Positions 32,379-44,340 of a stretch of 64,000 nt of DNA are shown here, in pieces. The stretch's first letter is position 1. Each line of letters begins with the position of its first letter. Made by a program: the position numbers and the translations under genes. The notes beneath the pieces were generated by a model, which saw only the letters and a program-made list of their open reading frames with translations, did not search any database and was not told the DNA's origin. The DNA comes from Toxonevra muliebris. Lineage: Eukaryota > Arthropoda > Insecta > Diptera > Pallopteridae. The stretch lies in assembly GCA_963691655.1 (NCBI GenBank), contig CAVNUY010000016.1:124001-188000 (forward strand), read 5' to 3'.

Positions 32379-33036
32379 GGACCCTTTTAAAGCACTTAAT
32401 TTAAGAATGATTTGCCTAAATTTTCAGATCATTATCTGCAATTTTTAATGAGTAATGGCAGATTTTGTAAATTTCGTTTTTCGCGTTTTTCAGCTTAACT
32501 AATCATAGGAAAAATCTGAAAATATTCACAGTGATTTTTTGGTTTTTTCTAACGCAAAATTCGCGGTGAAAAAAATAGCGAAACTTTTTACATGCGATTT
32601 TTTCATACTAAAAATAGTTTTACTACTCTGATTTTTCTTATGTAAATAAGTCTCTTCCGAATACTCATACTCCAATTTTTTCAGATTTGGAAAGGTGTGG
32701 ACGGGGGTCAAAAAAATTAAAAACCAAAATTGGTATTTCATATGAAATGCAATAAGGCCATGAAAAAAAATCAATTAAAACTATTAACTATCTGCTATTT
32801 TTGCAGAATTTTTTTGAAAATTTTGTTTTGCAAAAATTTTTTTTACCACCCAGATACGAATTTGTTATCTGAAGCAAAGTTTTTAAGCACAAAGAGATAA
32901 ACAATTTTTTTGTATTAAATTTTCCTCCATCTCATACCTGTTCTCTTGGAAATGGGGTTTTAAGCCTCTTTTTCAATAAATAAACAATAAAACGAAAACC
33001 GCTTACACTACGTAAGTAAATAATGGAATTGTTTGT
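32379..33036. repeat. Repeat-rich flank of the second gypsy element
   Basis: 32615-32815 matches 43835-43960 in reverse orientation (TGGTATTTCATATGAAATGC, AACTATTAACTATCTGC). 32865-33000 matches 39885-40030 in reverse orientation (AAGCACAAAGAGATAAACAA, GGGGTTTTAAGCC). No gene is visible. Confidence 0.6.
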
Positions 33037-33040
33037 TGTT

Positions 33041-33910
33041 TAAAACGTACAATTTCCGGGGTAACCTCAGCGGATTCCAGTAATCCAGCCAATTAAAATA
33101 AACACTCATAGTTTTTCCGAAACGTTATAATTAATTAATTTATTTTGTTGCAAAATAACTCAACAATTTGAATAAAAAAAAGATTACTAGTAGATAATAG
33201 AAAGACCGCAGGTTAACAGTAGCACCTGATCGAGCGCGTGGCCAGACTCCTAACAGATTGGATAGACTTCTCCGGACAAACTCTTCGATGGACTCTGTGC
33301 ATCGACCTTTCATATCGATAAGGCACCGTGGCTTGTTTAATGGTGTTGGTGACGGTGGAAGGTGCAGGGCGTCTGAGGGGAAAGGGGCTAGCAGTTCCCA
33401 CTCTCTACGACCAGGCGCACACTTGTGTCACCGTCGTGAGTGTGACAGCGATGTTTGTAGGTGGTTGCCAACGATGTAGTAAGTACTTGCGTTACAGCCA
33501 CCTACAACAGTGTGATGTCTGTATGGTCATCATCTTGCACTGATGATGACCACACACGATCACAGTCACTGTCGTACTGATGCGATTGTTCTGCAGTTGT
33601 GATGAACTGAGGTGAGGAACAGTGATGCTTGAGTGTGTGTGTATCACCGATTAGTGTGGTGAGTTTGTGTTGTGATGTATTGCTGTGGGTAACTGTGATG
33701 ACTGCGTGTGTGTGTATCAGCGAGTGATGTGGTGAGTTTGTGTTATGAGATATTGATGTGGGTAACCGTGATGACTGTGTGAGTTATGGTGAATAACTTA
33801 AGTAGAATATAAGTAAAGAAAAACTAAGAATAGATAATTAAACATAAGTGCATAAATTCAGAATGCAAGTAAAAAATAATAAATTTCAGTTATAACGACG
33901 CTTCGTTATA
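33041..33910 (-). repeat. 3' LTR of the second gypsy element
   Basis: 870 bp. The minus strand starts TATAACGAAGCG and ends GTACGTTTTA. Inside lies a GT-rich tandem duplication of about 74 bp (33641 and 33715 onward, TATCAxCGA...TGTGGTGAGTTTGTGTT), also in the 5' LTR. Confidence 0.92.
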
Positions 33911-33929
33911 TTCCCCTCTGTCTTCATGG
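33911..33929 (-). promoter_or_regulatory. Polypurine tract
   Basis: The minus strand reads AAGACAGAGGGGAA directly before the 3' LTR start, the expected plus-strand primer. Confidence 0.7.
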
Positions 33930-33938
33930 CAATTGACA

Positions 33939-34366
33939 TTATATGGCAATATCGTTTCTGGGTTTCGGAAGTACCAGTTTTTCTCCCTCTCTGCAGATCC
34001 ATATATCGCCGGAGCAGCGAATATAAATTTGCACGTTGCCAATGGTTGTATTAAGTTTAAACCTATTTCGTTTCGTACCGCCAGGATTTGCTTTTATGTG
34101 CTGAGCAATCTCCGGAATTTGGTTGTACAGTGTTTCCTCTTCATCGATCTCCAGGTCCATAACAAGTCTAGCTAACTTACCGCCTTTTTCGTAGTTGCAG
34201 GGCAAATGAGCTCATTACTCAATATTTCCAACTTTTGCCTTTTCGGAGATAGAATTTCTGGAGTAGGGAGGAAAACAACCTTCCTCCTAGAACTGGATAT
34301 TTTGAGAAAACTGTTCCGGAAGTGCTCTGTGCTGATTTTGAATTTTTGTTCATAATCATAGTCCAT
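33939..34366 (-). pseudogene. Extra ORF between pol and 3' LTR, frameshifted, unrecognised
   Basis: An ATG at 34366, 36 nt after the pol stop, opens a minus-strand frame of 64 codons ending at 34172. A second frame overlaps from about 34205 and runs to 33939, ending just inside the purine tract. A single shift near 34200 would make one protein of about 140 residues. The first part is basic (SSRRKVVFLPTPEIL, SPKRQKLEIL). The second is mixed and charged (LARLVMDLEIDEEETLY, GGTKRNRFKLN). No signal peptide, membrane segment, furin site or fusion motif is visible, so it is not an env gene. I do not recognise it. Its position suggests a spliced or reinitiated accessory product. It could also be decayed. 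Confidence 0.5.
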
Positions 34367-34401
34367 AGTGATTTACAGAAAATATAACTAAAGAATTTTA
34401 A

Positions 34402-37400
34402 TTAAATATTAGAATGATAAGGTTTTAGATCTTTTAAGTGTGCAGTACACTTGGATTTTCTTTCACTGGGGTGCTTAACTTTCACGATGACGGGCGAAAT
34501 GAAACTGACGACTTCGAAAGGGCCGTCAAATTTTTCTGCGAGCTTAGAAGCAAAATAATCGCTGGCTTTGGAAATATGATGTTGGCGGACAAGTACCAAA
34601 TCGCCGATTTTCGGCTTCCAATATCGGTGTCGAAGATTGTAATGTTTTGCCTGTTGGGCTGCAGCTGTAGATAGGTTATGCCGTACAAGTGCGAATATTT
34701 GCTGTAACTGATCAGCTTTCTCCTCCGGGTCTTGTACAGTTTGCGTTGATTGAGTGCCAATCTTTTCCATGTAGAGCAATTTTGGTAATCGTAACTCTCT
34801 GCCTTGAGTCAAAAACGCTGGTGAATATCCGGTAGATTCCTGTCGACTGGAGTTTAGTGCGAGTGTCAATTCGGGTATGTATTTATCCCATTTCCGTTGG
34901 TTTCCATGACTAAATTGAGCCAGCATAGTTTTGATTGTGCGATTTGAAAGTTCTGTAGGATTCTCATGAGGGGAGTACGGAGCAGTGAGTTGGTGCTGGA
35001 TTCCCATATCGTGGAGGAATTTCTTGAATTCACGGCTTATATATTGCGAACCATTGTCGGTAATAAGTCGTATCGGTATTCCAAATCGTGCAAGTATGCG
35101 CTCTCTGAATGCTTTGATTAATGTTTTGGTAGTGGCTTGTCGTACTGCAATAAACTCTGTCCACTTGGAGAATTTATCATGGAAGACGACCAGCATATTG
35201 TTGCCATGAGAAGTGCGAGGCAACGGGCCAACGAAATCTGAGCAAACCGTGGACCAAGGTTCTGTGTCCACCGTTGTATGCATTTTCCCAGCGGGGCTCT
35301 GCTGTAATGATTTAAATTTTTGACATGTGGTGCAACTTCGTACATACCTTGCTACATCTCGAAAGAGTCCAGGTCAATAGTATAGTTTGCAGATTCTGGA
35401 TATAGTTTTGTTGATTCCTAGATGACCGGCAGTAGCGCTGTCGTGACTCTCCTGTAGAACCTTCATGCGGTCGTTTTTCCGGACGCACAATTTCCATGGT
35501 ACCGGATCATCCTCATTGTAAGCTGTAGAATCGTAAATATGTCTTAAAAGGTTACCTTGTTCATCCACCTGATAATCGGGCAAGGCTTCCGGGTTGTTCT
35601 TCACTGTATCGACTTTCTGCGTGTACCAGCCGTCGACGGTTGCGACCTGCAAGCCACTGAGATGTTCCACTGTATCGTTTTCTTCCACTGGCGATCGTGA
35701 TAGTGTGTCAGCTATCACATTTAGTTTGCCACGTCTGTATTTTATTTCGTAACTGAATTGCATTAATTCGAGGGCCCATCGGGCAATTCTCCCAGATGGA
35801 GTCTCAATTGAATTTAACCATTTTAGAGATTGGTGATCCGTTATAATCGAAAAGTGGTACCCCTCCAGATAATGTTTCAACTTTCGTACCGCCCACACAA
35901 TTGCAAGGCATTCCTTCTCCGTGACGGTATAGTTCCTCTCAGCCGCATTGAGTGTACGACTGGCATATGCAATAATTCGTTCGCCATCATCGAGATTTTG
36001 GAGTAGAACGGCGCCTAGGCCAACATCACTAGCATCAGCCTGTAAAATAAAAGGACGATTAAAATCCGGACAGGCTAAGATTGGTGCTGTCGTTAATTTT
36101 TGTTTGACACTTTCAAAAGCTTGTTGTTGGGCCTCAGTCCAGTTCCATTTTTTTGATTTTTTTAATAAGCTTGTAAGAGGACTTACCAAAGTGGAATAGT
36201 CAGGTATAAACCTTCGATACCACGATGCTGTGCTGATAAATGATCTCAATTTCGATATGTTTGTGGGCGGTGGTATTAATGAAATTGCTTTCACCTTCTG
36301 AGGGTAGGTGTGCACTCCATGTTGACTTACCAAATGTCCCAAATAGCGAATTTCAGGTTGCACGAAATGACATTTATCTGGGTTGATTTTAAGTTTGGCC
36401 TCAATTAGTCGGTCGAAGACTCGTTTTAGATTTTGTAGATGTTCTTCGAGGGTATTGCCGATGACGACTATGTCATCTAGATAAGCGAACGCAAACGGTT
36501 CCATCGTCGGCCCTAATACGGTATCCAGTGCTCGTTGAAATGTGGCAGGGGCCGAGTGTAGTCCGAAAGGCATCACTTTCCACTGATATAGACCGCGTCC
36601 AGGTACAGTGAATGCCGTAAAAATTCTGCTTTTAGAAGCCATAGGTATTTGCCAATAGCCCTGTTTTAAATCGATTGAACTGAAATATTTACCATTACGC
36701 AGCTTGTTTAGGATGGCATTAATCTGCGGCAAGGGGTACGCATCACGTACGAAATGCTCATTAACCTGTCGAAAATCGATGCACAGTCTCCATTCGTCAT
36801 TTTTCTTCTTGACGAGAACTACTGGGGAGCTGTACGGACTGTTTGAGGGTTCTATATAACCATTTTTGATCAATTTATCGATTTCACTATCGATAATGCT
36901 TTGCATCGCCGGATTTCGCGGAATATATCGCTGTTTCAATGGTCTATCGTGTTTCATTGTAATTATATGTTCGGTAATGTTTGACGTACCTTCAATGTTT
37001 TCGAATCTCTGAATTTGCCCTGAAATGAAGTTATTAATGCGATGCTCTTCTTCTGTGGGCAGCGAGTGCAGCTTGCCATCAGTTGCACCAGCTGTAGGGA
37101 TAATTGATAATTCCGCCTGAGGGGCACGTTGGGGTGAAAATGTGATATTGCAGTTCATACGACGAAGGAAGTCCATTCCCAATGTAATAGTATCGCTAGA
37201 TGATTCGATGACTAAAAATTCTTGTTGTGTCACCACTCCAGCAATGGTTAACCAACAGTTAATAGAACCTAAAACAGGCACCTTGGAGACATCCGCCAAT
37301 TCTAAGTATTTAATAGAGCGGGGAAGGATTCGCATCTGGAATAGTTGAGGTATTTTAAAGTTAATTATACAACGAGAAGCACCTGTATCAACCAAAGCAT

Positions 37401-37554
37401 GAAATGATTTCCCGCGTATAGTAATGTCCGCGAAAAGTCGGGATCCCTTTTCGTGGACTGCATTTTTAATTTGGAAGGCTGAGAGTTTTAGAGGTTCGGT
37501 GTGCCTTCTCCTTTCGGACCTCTGGTACCGTTTCCCGACCGTTGACGACAACAC
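34402..37554 (-). pseudogene. Pol of the second gypsy element, one stop codon in integrase
   Basis: The minus frame is open from at least 37554, in -1 relative to gag, to a TGA just before 35374, then open again to 34402. Counting from 37554, the protease motif DTGAS is at residues 56-60, the RT motif YLDD at about 358, and RNase H (QADASDVGLGAVLL) at about 504. The integrase zinc-binding region (AGHLGINKTISRI) is interrupted by TGA in place of a conserved Trp codon. After it the integrase continues normally (RSCTTCQ; SDFVGPL; TDNGSQY; NPTELSNR) to a chromodomain-less C-terminus ending LKDLKPYHSNI. All other catalytic motifs are present. Without readthrough of the TGA, the product would lack the integrase core. 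The element resembles the mdg1/412 group in sequence style (tentative). Confidence 0.9.
37474..37536 (-). promoter_or_regulatory. -1 frameshift signal: G GGA AAC with possible pseudoknot
   Basis: In the gag frame the minus strand reads tcg-gga-aac, giving G|GGA|AAC (37536-37530), a canonical slippery heptamer. After a 6-nt spacer AGAGGT (37523-37518) can pair with ACCTCT (37495-37490). Within that loop GAAGGC (37508-37503) can pair with downstream GCCTTC (37479-37474), forming an H-type pseudoknot. Pol is in the -1 frame and open across the site. Confidence 0.75.
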
Positions 37555-38479
37555 TCAATGGTTTTTATTCCATGCTTACCACAGTCAAAACAAAATATTA
37601 CTTGCGGATTTCTACAATCCGTGCGGGCGTGACCTCTTTGTCCACACCTGTAGCATATCATGGGCTGTACTGGTCGAATAGTAATAGGCTGCGTAGTACT
37701 TTCCTCCAGACGAATTCTTTCGAAATCTCGCGCCATTACTAGAAGTTCTCGAAGCGTAGAAAAATCAGTGCGTTTGACATACAGTTTGTACTCGGGCCTG
37801 CAGTTCTCATAAATTCGATTCAATTGTTGGAAGGGTGACATCGGAGAAAGCCATCTCATCATAGATTGTAGGTCAGTCAAATAATCGCAAAACTGTTCGC
37901 CAACATTTTGCTTTCTCTGTCGCATTTTGTCTTCAAGATCTTCGAAATATCGTGGAGGTAAAAAAAAAATAGCTTAAAGTCCTCTTTGAAATCGTTGTAG
38001 TTGTTCCAGTTCATCTTGTTGTTACAAAACCAAGACAGCGCAGTATCTTTCAACAGTTCTGGCAACGAATGTAAAATATGATCCAGAGTGAAGTTGTAAG
38101 CAGTGGAAAGCTCCTTGATTCGTTCCATGAATCCTAAAGGATCTTTACCACCATCAAACCGTACTCCCCATTTACGGACTTGGTCACAAACGCCAGCTAG
38201 ATCAGGTACAGCTGTGACAAACGCCGCTGGTGATGCGGATCTCGATTTGGACCCAAAGGTTGGCACTTTTAATACATCCGCTCCAGACGCAACTGGTTCA
38301 TATCGCGCACTTAATTTTTGCAAATATTCGTTTTGTTCCTTTTTTAAGTCGTCACGACGGAAGAAATACCGTAGCCGACTACGAAGTTCATCGACGTTGG
38401 CTATAGGATCTTCACCAAGATCCATGAAAACCTGCTCCAGGTCAGACTTGCTCAACAGACTAATAAAGGCTTTCCCCAT
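37488..38479 (-). pseudogene. Gag of the second gypsy element, one homopolymer frameshift
   Basis: The ATG at 38479 (MGKAFISLLSKSDLEQ) opens a minus-strand gag frame. The capsid region includes KWGVRFDGGKDPLGFMERI and LLKDTALSWFCNN. The frame shifts at a 10-base A/T run near 37960-37970 and continues in another frame (QRKQNVGEQFCDYLTDLQ) to the end at 37488. The nucleocapsid has CYRCGQRGHARTDC, a CCHC knuckle, followed by a second C-x2-C finger (CFDCGKHG). One base in a homopolymer is the only defect seen, and it could be a sequencing or assembly error. The stop lies after the frameshift signal that leads into pol. Confidence 0.85.
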
Positions 38480-38714
38480 TGTATGAATGACCAAATTATT
38501 TAATTTTAAGTTTTATATACATATATTTCTCTTTATTTTAATTTTTTTTATCTTAATTTTTCCACTGTCTGAAGTTTTTTTTTTTTTTTTCTCCAACTGT
38601 TTTTTTTCTAAAATCTGTATTTAATTTTTTATTTTTTGGAAGTCTTTATACAATTTTTATTTAAATTTTTCATAAGTCCTTATTAAATTTTATTTTTTTA
38701 TTTTAAATTTTCAA

Positions 38715-38734
38715 AAGTTCCTACTCGGGCGCCA
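38715..38734 (-). promoter_or_regulatory. Primer binding site, tRNA-Lys(UUU)-like
   Basis: The minus strand reads TGGCGCCCGAGTAGGAACTT immediately after the 5' LTR. It matches the tRNA-Lys(UUU) 3' complement except for about three bases (tRNA from memory), so the tRNA assignment is tentative. Confidence 0.65.
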
Positions 38735-39621
38735 TAAAACGTACAATTTCCGGGGTAACCTCAGCGGATTCCAGTAATCCAGCCAATTAAAATAAACACT
38801 CATAGTTTTTCCGAAACGTTATAATTAATTAATTTATTTTGTTGCAAAATAACTCAACAATTTGAATAAAAAAAAGATTACTAGTAGATAATAGAAAGAC
38901 CGCAGGTTAACAGTAGCACCTGATCGAGCGCGTGGCCAGACTCCTGACAGATTGGATAGACTTCTCCGGACAAACTCTTCGATAGACTCTGTGCATCGAC
39001 CTTTTATATCGATGAGGCACCGTGGCTTGTTTAATGGTGTTGGTGACGGTGGAAGGTGCAGGGCGTCTGAGGGGAGCCAGGGAGGCCAGCAGTTCCCACT
39101 CTCTACGACCAGGCGCACACTTGTGTCACCGTCGTGGGTGTGACAGCGATGTTTGTAGGTGGTTGCCAACGATGTAGTAACTACTTGCGTTACAGCCACC
39201 TACAACAGTGTGATGTCTGTATGGTCATCATCTTGCACTGATGATGACCACACACGATCACAGTCACTGTCGTACTGATGTGATTGTTCTGCAGTTGTGA
39301 TGAACTGAGGTGAGGAACAGTGATGCTTGAGTGTGTGTGTATCACCGATCAGTGTGGTGAGTTTGTGTTGTGATGTATTGCTGTGGGTAACTGTGATGAC
39401 TGCGTGTATGTGTATCAGCGAGTGATGTGGTGAGTTTGTGTTATGAGATATTGATGTGGGTAACCGTGATGACTGTGTGAGTTATGGTGAATAACTTAAG
39501 TAGAATATAAGTAAAGAAAAACTAAGAATAGATAATTAAACATAAGTGCATAAATTCAGAATGCAAGTAAAAAATAATAAAAAAAAATAATAAATTTCAG
39601 TTATAACGACGCTTCGTTATA
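38735..39621 (-). repeat. 5' LTR of the second gypsy element
   Basis: 887 bp, 17 longer than the 3' LTR because of an AATAAAAAAA-type insertion near 39580 and a five-base change near 39075. About nine substitutions separate the pair. Confidence 0.92.
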
Positions 39622-39625
39622 TGTT

Positions 39626-40345
39626 GTAATTGCATTAGACTTATTATTATTTAATTGATTGTAAAAAAAGAAATTGTTGACCGTTGGCTCAATCTAACAC
39701 CAAACGATTCCATTTACTAACGTACTTAGTGTGAGTGGTTTGGTTCTAAAGTAAAAATTCGGTTTCTGCATTATCCTGGAAAAAGTGTACTTCGTAAGTT
39801 ATTCCGATGTTTTAGAATTCCTATAATTTTTAGCAAGAAACATTTTCTTTAAAGACAGTATAATGGTTTCCCCAACTGTTTTCGTTTTATCGTTTATTTA
39901 TTGAAAAAGGGGGCTTAAAACCCCATTTTCAAGAGAATCGGTAAGAGATGGAGGAAAAGTGAATACACAAAAATTGTTTATCTCTTTGTGCTTAACAACT
40001 TTGCTTTAGACAAAAAATTCGAATCTGTTGAAATAAAGAAATTTCTTAATAGGCCCTGAAGACCCCATTTTTCCGACTTCAGGTGGGTGAACTAGAGGTG
40101 ATGGAGGAAAACTGAGTACACAGTCGTAATTAGCGACCCTAAATTACTATAAAACCGTTGGAAAATCTCGCACCTGAGGTAAAAGTTAAAAATTTGTTCC
40201 ACTAGGGTTTAGAGTTGTGGGTGGGCTGTACTTAACCAAAGCACTCAGTCAACGAGGACCATTGTGCTATACCTAAGGATAGAACCAGTAGAAGAGAGTA
40301 GAGAGACAGTAAAGTTATGTGGGGATAAATGGGAAGAATAAAGGT
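39626..40345. other. No gene seen; repeat match at 39885-40030
   Basis: 39885-40030 is an inverted match of 32865-33000 on the other side of the gypsy element. ACCGTTGGAAAATCTCGC near 40157 recurs near 60890. The rest is AT-rich and contains the probable 3' UTR of the adjacent non-LTR element. Confidence 0.5.
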
Positions 40346-42066
40346 CTAGGGTCTCTCAATCTCGAACTTCTTTGTTTCACTTATGAACCTTAGAAGCTCA
40401 GGAAGAGGGGGAGTATGGACATTATTCATACTCAAGATATCACTACCTAACAACCTTAATCTGATTCTCGCGAACGCTGGACAGCTACAAAGATAATGCT
40501 CCGTAGTACCGTCGTCCTCAAGACACGATTGGCAAATTGGATCGATGATGACGCCCATGTTAGTCATATGCTGACCACATGTGTTGTGCCCTGTGACGAC
40601 ACCCACCAGTAATCTCAGTTCCTTTCTTCTCAGTTTGAGAAGAAATTCCCCTGATTTCCTGTTAGTTTGTCTCACGAAGCACCTTACGGTTCTGCAGGAG
40701 TCAAGCTCGGACCATCTTTCTCTATGGATAGAACCCACGAAATCGTTGATCCAATACATGATCTCCCCAGAACTTACGCCAAGAAAAGGTGTGGGACCCC
40801 AGTGTCCTGGAACCCATATAAGGCATAACTTGTTGTGTTTTGCAACACTATTAAGTTTTGCCTTACACTCGCTGACCGATTTTGAGGTGCTGGCAGCGTT
40901 AGCAAGGCACTTCCCATGCCACCTCTTCTCAATTATCCAGCTCACAACGTCTAGGATAGCGAAAACCTCCGTTAGGAAGACTGACGCCATCTGTCCAGTG
41001 GAAAAAGAGTACTTGGTCTTATCGTCCAAGTACTAACCGGATCCAGTACCTTTTGAGGTTTTGGGTTCGTCGGTATAGAAGACGTCTTCGTCATGTCCCG
41101 GAGTACGACCTCTCGACTTAATCATTGATAACGTTTCGGGAACCTGACTTCATATCTTCTTCCGAAGCGGATGCAAGACACATAATTGTCCTCGGGCATC
41201 AAGAACAGTGGGCACTGTACTGACAACTGGTGGTATATCATACTGTGCCCTAAATCCTCCTCGACATGACAGACTCCATTTAACCGGAGTCTGTAGGCCG
41301 CTCTCATCGCTTCTTTACGGATTTGAAGATCCAGAGGAAGCAAGGCATCAGCAGATGTAGTACACATTATACCAATGATATCCAGGCACACACTTCTCTG
41401 AAGCCTTGTCAGAGAGGATACTGTGGACTTAACCAAAGTTCGTATCCACCATACTACAGAGGCATACGTGACAATAGGTCTCACAAGAGCAATGTGTACC
41501 CAGTATACCAGAGCTGGATTCAGACCCCAAGTCTTGTCAAAAGCTAGCCTGCACTGCCAGAAAACCTTTAGTGCACGCGAGACCTTCAGCTCGTCATGCG
41601 TCTTCCATAACAGTTTGCAATCTAAGGTTAACCCTAAATATTTAACTTCAGAAGACAACTGCTGTGTTACTCCCTTCATTTTTGGTAGTAAGAGGCCATC
41701 CTTCTCGTGTTTACTGGTGAAGAGCATTAAGGTGCTTTTACCGGGATTCACTGAAAGACCCTGCAGATCGCACCAAACCTCGATCTTGTCCAAGACTTCT
41801 TGCATTTTAATGCACATCGTCTGTAAGGACCGTCCCGAGATTAGTACGCACACATCGTCAGCATACGCTTGGATGTGAACTCCAAAATTTTTCAAATCAT
41901 TAAGGAAGGAGTCCACCACGAAGCACCATAGAAGAGGAGAGAGTACGCCTCCCTTGGGCGCATCCTTTCTCAACCTCGACCATAACACTGTCACCATTTT
42001 CTCCCCCCGTGATAAGCAGCCGTCAACTAGAGTGGTAAAACAAAATTTTTGCAAAAAAAAAATCAC
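40346..42066 (-). pseudogene. 5'-truncated non-LTR retrotransposon: RT and RNase H
   Basis: The minus strand encodes the second half of RT from about 42020 (GGVLSPLLWCFVVDSF, active site AYADDVCVLISG, EVKYLGLTLDCKLLW). The RT C-terminus follows (TRLQRSVCLDIIG). RNase H begins near 41100 (FYTDEPKTS), is broken by a stop at 41037, and resumes with LIWVPGHWG. The protein ends in a CCHC-like cluster, CQSCLEDDGTTEHYLCSC. The order RT then RNase H fits the I/LOA/R1-like clades. RT motifs upstream of GGVLSP and the endonuclease are missing, so the copy is 5'-truncated near 42060. It is a different family from the fragment at 26371-27130. It is not functional. Confidence 0.85.
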
Positions 42067-44340
42067 ATGCGCAACTTAGTGCACTCGATGTAAGTGAAAC
42101 TTCTTTGGTATGTTTGTGACTGGGAATTTGTAAGTACAATAACAGCAGTCTGGGAGATATAATTGTATGTATGCACATGGCATTTAAATAGTTAATATGA
42201 GTCGGTACATATCTAAAGTGCCAAGGCCACATACGAAAATTTTCCAGATTTTTAATGCAATACACACTGACCGTACAAATAAATAGTTTAAACAAAAGAA
42301 ATGAGCATAATTAATGTTAATTAAATTAAAAAACCTATTTCATTTAACTATTTTTTCGAAAGTGACTATGTCCCATCGTAAGTGTAAATCAAAATTGCTT
42401 AAGTCCCTTTCAGCCAATCGCATTCTTTCCTTGTTCTGCTTCTGCATTGTAATAAATTTAAATTTTTGGCTTTGCACATGGCCGCATTCATACAGATGCT
42501 TTATGTTTTCTTGTGCTTAAGTCCAGATAATTTTTTTCAAAACTAATTAGGTCCATATGGTATTTATCAAAAGTGCTTATGTGCAACGTAAAACCGGTTT
42601 ATTTTGGATTTGGCTTACTTTATCATTGTTTTTTATTCGCAAAATGTCTCCTAAAACAGTTTTCTAAATACTTTTACCCATGTTACAAGTATTTAGAGGT
42701 AGATGCTTTTTATTCAAAACGTAGCATTTTTGAACATTTTAGAGGTGCATTTTTTTAATGGATTGAAAAGAGTGAGTTAATAGAAGATTATTAATACTAC
42801 TTTTATTTCTTAGTACTAAATTATAAATTTTATTTATAATAAAAAACGTATAAATAATGTTATTAAGATTAGTTTTCTTTATTGAACATGTTAAGAGTCA
42901 AAAAATAATATAAAAAGCAACAACTATTTCTCCCTATGTTAATGCAATACTATACAAATTATTTTCTTATAAATTCTCACCTAAAAGTTTAACTATGAAA
43001 GTACAACTCTGTTGCAAAAACAAATGTTTTCCCAATTGTCAAAGTTCCTTTTACTTGTCAAAATGCATCTACCTTCTTAATTCTTCTGCCATAGTAGAGA
43101 GTGTGGATTTTCTCGCACACCAGCTTGATTGCTACCGAAATTTTGATGAGATTGATTTTGCACTGTTTCCTTTTTAATGTAAACGAAAAGGTAGATTCAA
43201 CTATATTTATATTGTTTATGTTTTGCATTGCGCTATAAAAGCAACAGATGACGTTGCTATTGATATATTCGTATTTATGTTTAGCATAATGCTATCAGAT
43301 GGCGTTTCTATTGAAAAACTACGTTAATAATAATAAACAGTTTTTGATGTGCAACACTTACTTGTATTAAACAAGTCATAACGCGCTGTAAATTTTTTAT
43401 CTTTTGGTCGCACTAAATATTTGCGAAAACGTTTTGCTTTTGTTGTTCTTTTCATTATAGTAGTAGATTCAAATATATTTGAATTGTTTATGTTAACAGA
43501 TGGCGTTATTATTGTATCGATTCATCTCTTTCTCACTCATTGCAGATCTGTCATTTATGTTCTATTGTGAAAACAAATATTCTTCTTTGTACACAAATAA
43601 CGCACACACATATTCTAAAAAATAATCACTTAAAAAATTGTTTTCAGTAAATTAAAGTTTAATATACCAAACCAATTTGAGGGATTTTCAACATTTCTCA
43701 TTTCTACATCTCTTTTGTTTTTCACTTCAATAACCCCAAATGGAAGCATTGTGGTTGTGGAGTTGAATAGTTTTCGTCCCGTTCTTCTTTTTATTTTAAC
43801 GGCTTCCGTCCCCAAATTCTGCGAAAATAGCAGATAGTTGATAGTTAATAGTTTTAATTGATTTTTTTCATGGCCTTTTGGTATTTCATATGAAATGCCA
43901 ATTTTGGTTTTTAATTTTTTTGACTTATTTACATAAGAAAAATCAGAGTAGTAAACCTATTTTTACGATTGCGGTTACGGGGCATTTCTGACATGGAAAC
44001 CCGGATATGCCCTTTCTCAAGTTTCCTTAAATCAAATATATATCATTCAATAGGTCTAAGTTTCTTTTTTCTAAAACCGGTAAGAAACTGAAAATCTGTT
44101 GATAATCCAATAAGTAATAGGCTTATAAGTGCGCAAAGGTACGCAAAACCGGTTTTTAAACGGTAAATCAAGATTTTGGGGGTGTTTGGAAAATTTCACA
44201 TACAGACTCTTGTTTTACTCGACAAGACCTACAAGAAAAATAGTATTACTTTCCAGGTATTTTTTACTGTCGCACCGTGTTATAAGTTTGGAAAAAAAGA
44301 AGGAATCCTTTCTGCACTCGTAACATGATGTGATAATATA
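42067..44340. other. No gene seen; short repeats
   Basis: AT-rich. GTAGATTCAA-TATATTT-ATTGTTTATGTT occurs near 43190 and again near 43466, each followed by an AGATGGCGTT word (also near 43308), suggesting a decayed local duplication. 43835-43960 and 44212-44250 match, inverted, 32615-32815 and 30958-30995. Small frames (for example 43630-43815, minus) are unrecognised. Confidence 0.45.

Larger units (their letters stand above)
33041..39621 (-). mobile_element. Nearly intact Ty3/gypsy element with extra ORF after pol
   Basis: The element is on the minus strand and flanked by the 4-bp duplication TGTT (33037-33040, 39622-39625). Its order is 5' LTR (38735-39621), primer site, gag, pol in the -1 frame, a third ORF, a purine tract, and 3' LTR (33041-33910). 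The LTRs end TA...TA rather than TG...CA. They differ by about nine substitutions and two small indels, roughly 1%, so insertion is older than the other full-length elements. Only two lesions break gag-pol: a one-base slip in a poly-A/T run in gag and one TGA in pol. No env-like protein is visible. Confidence 0.93.
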
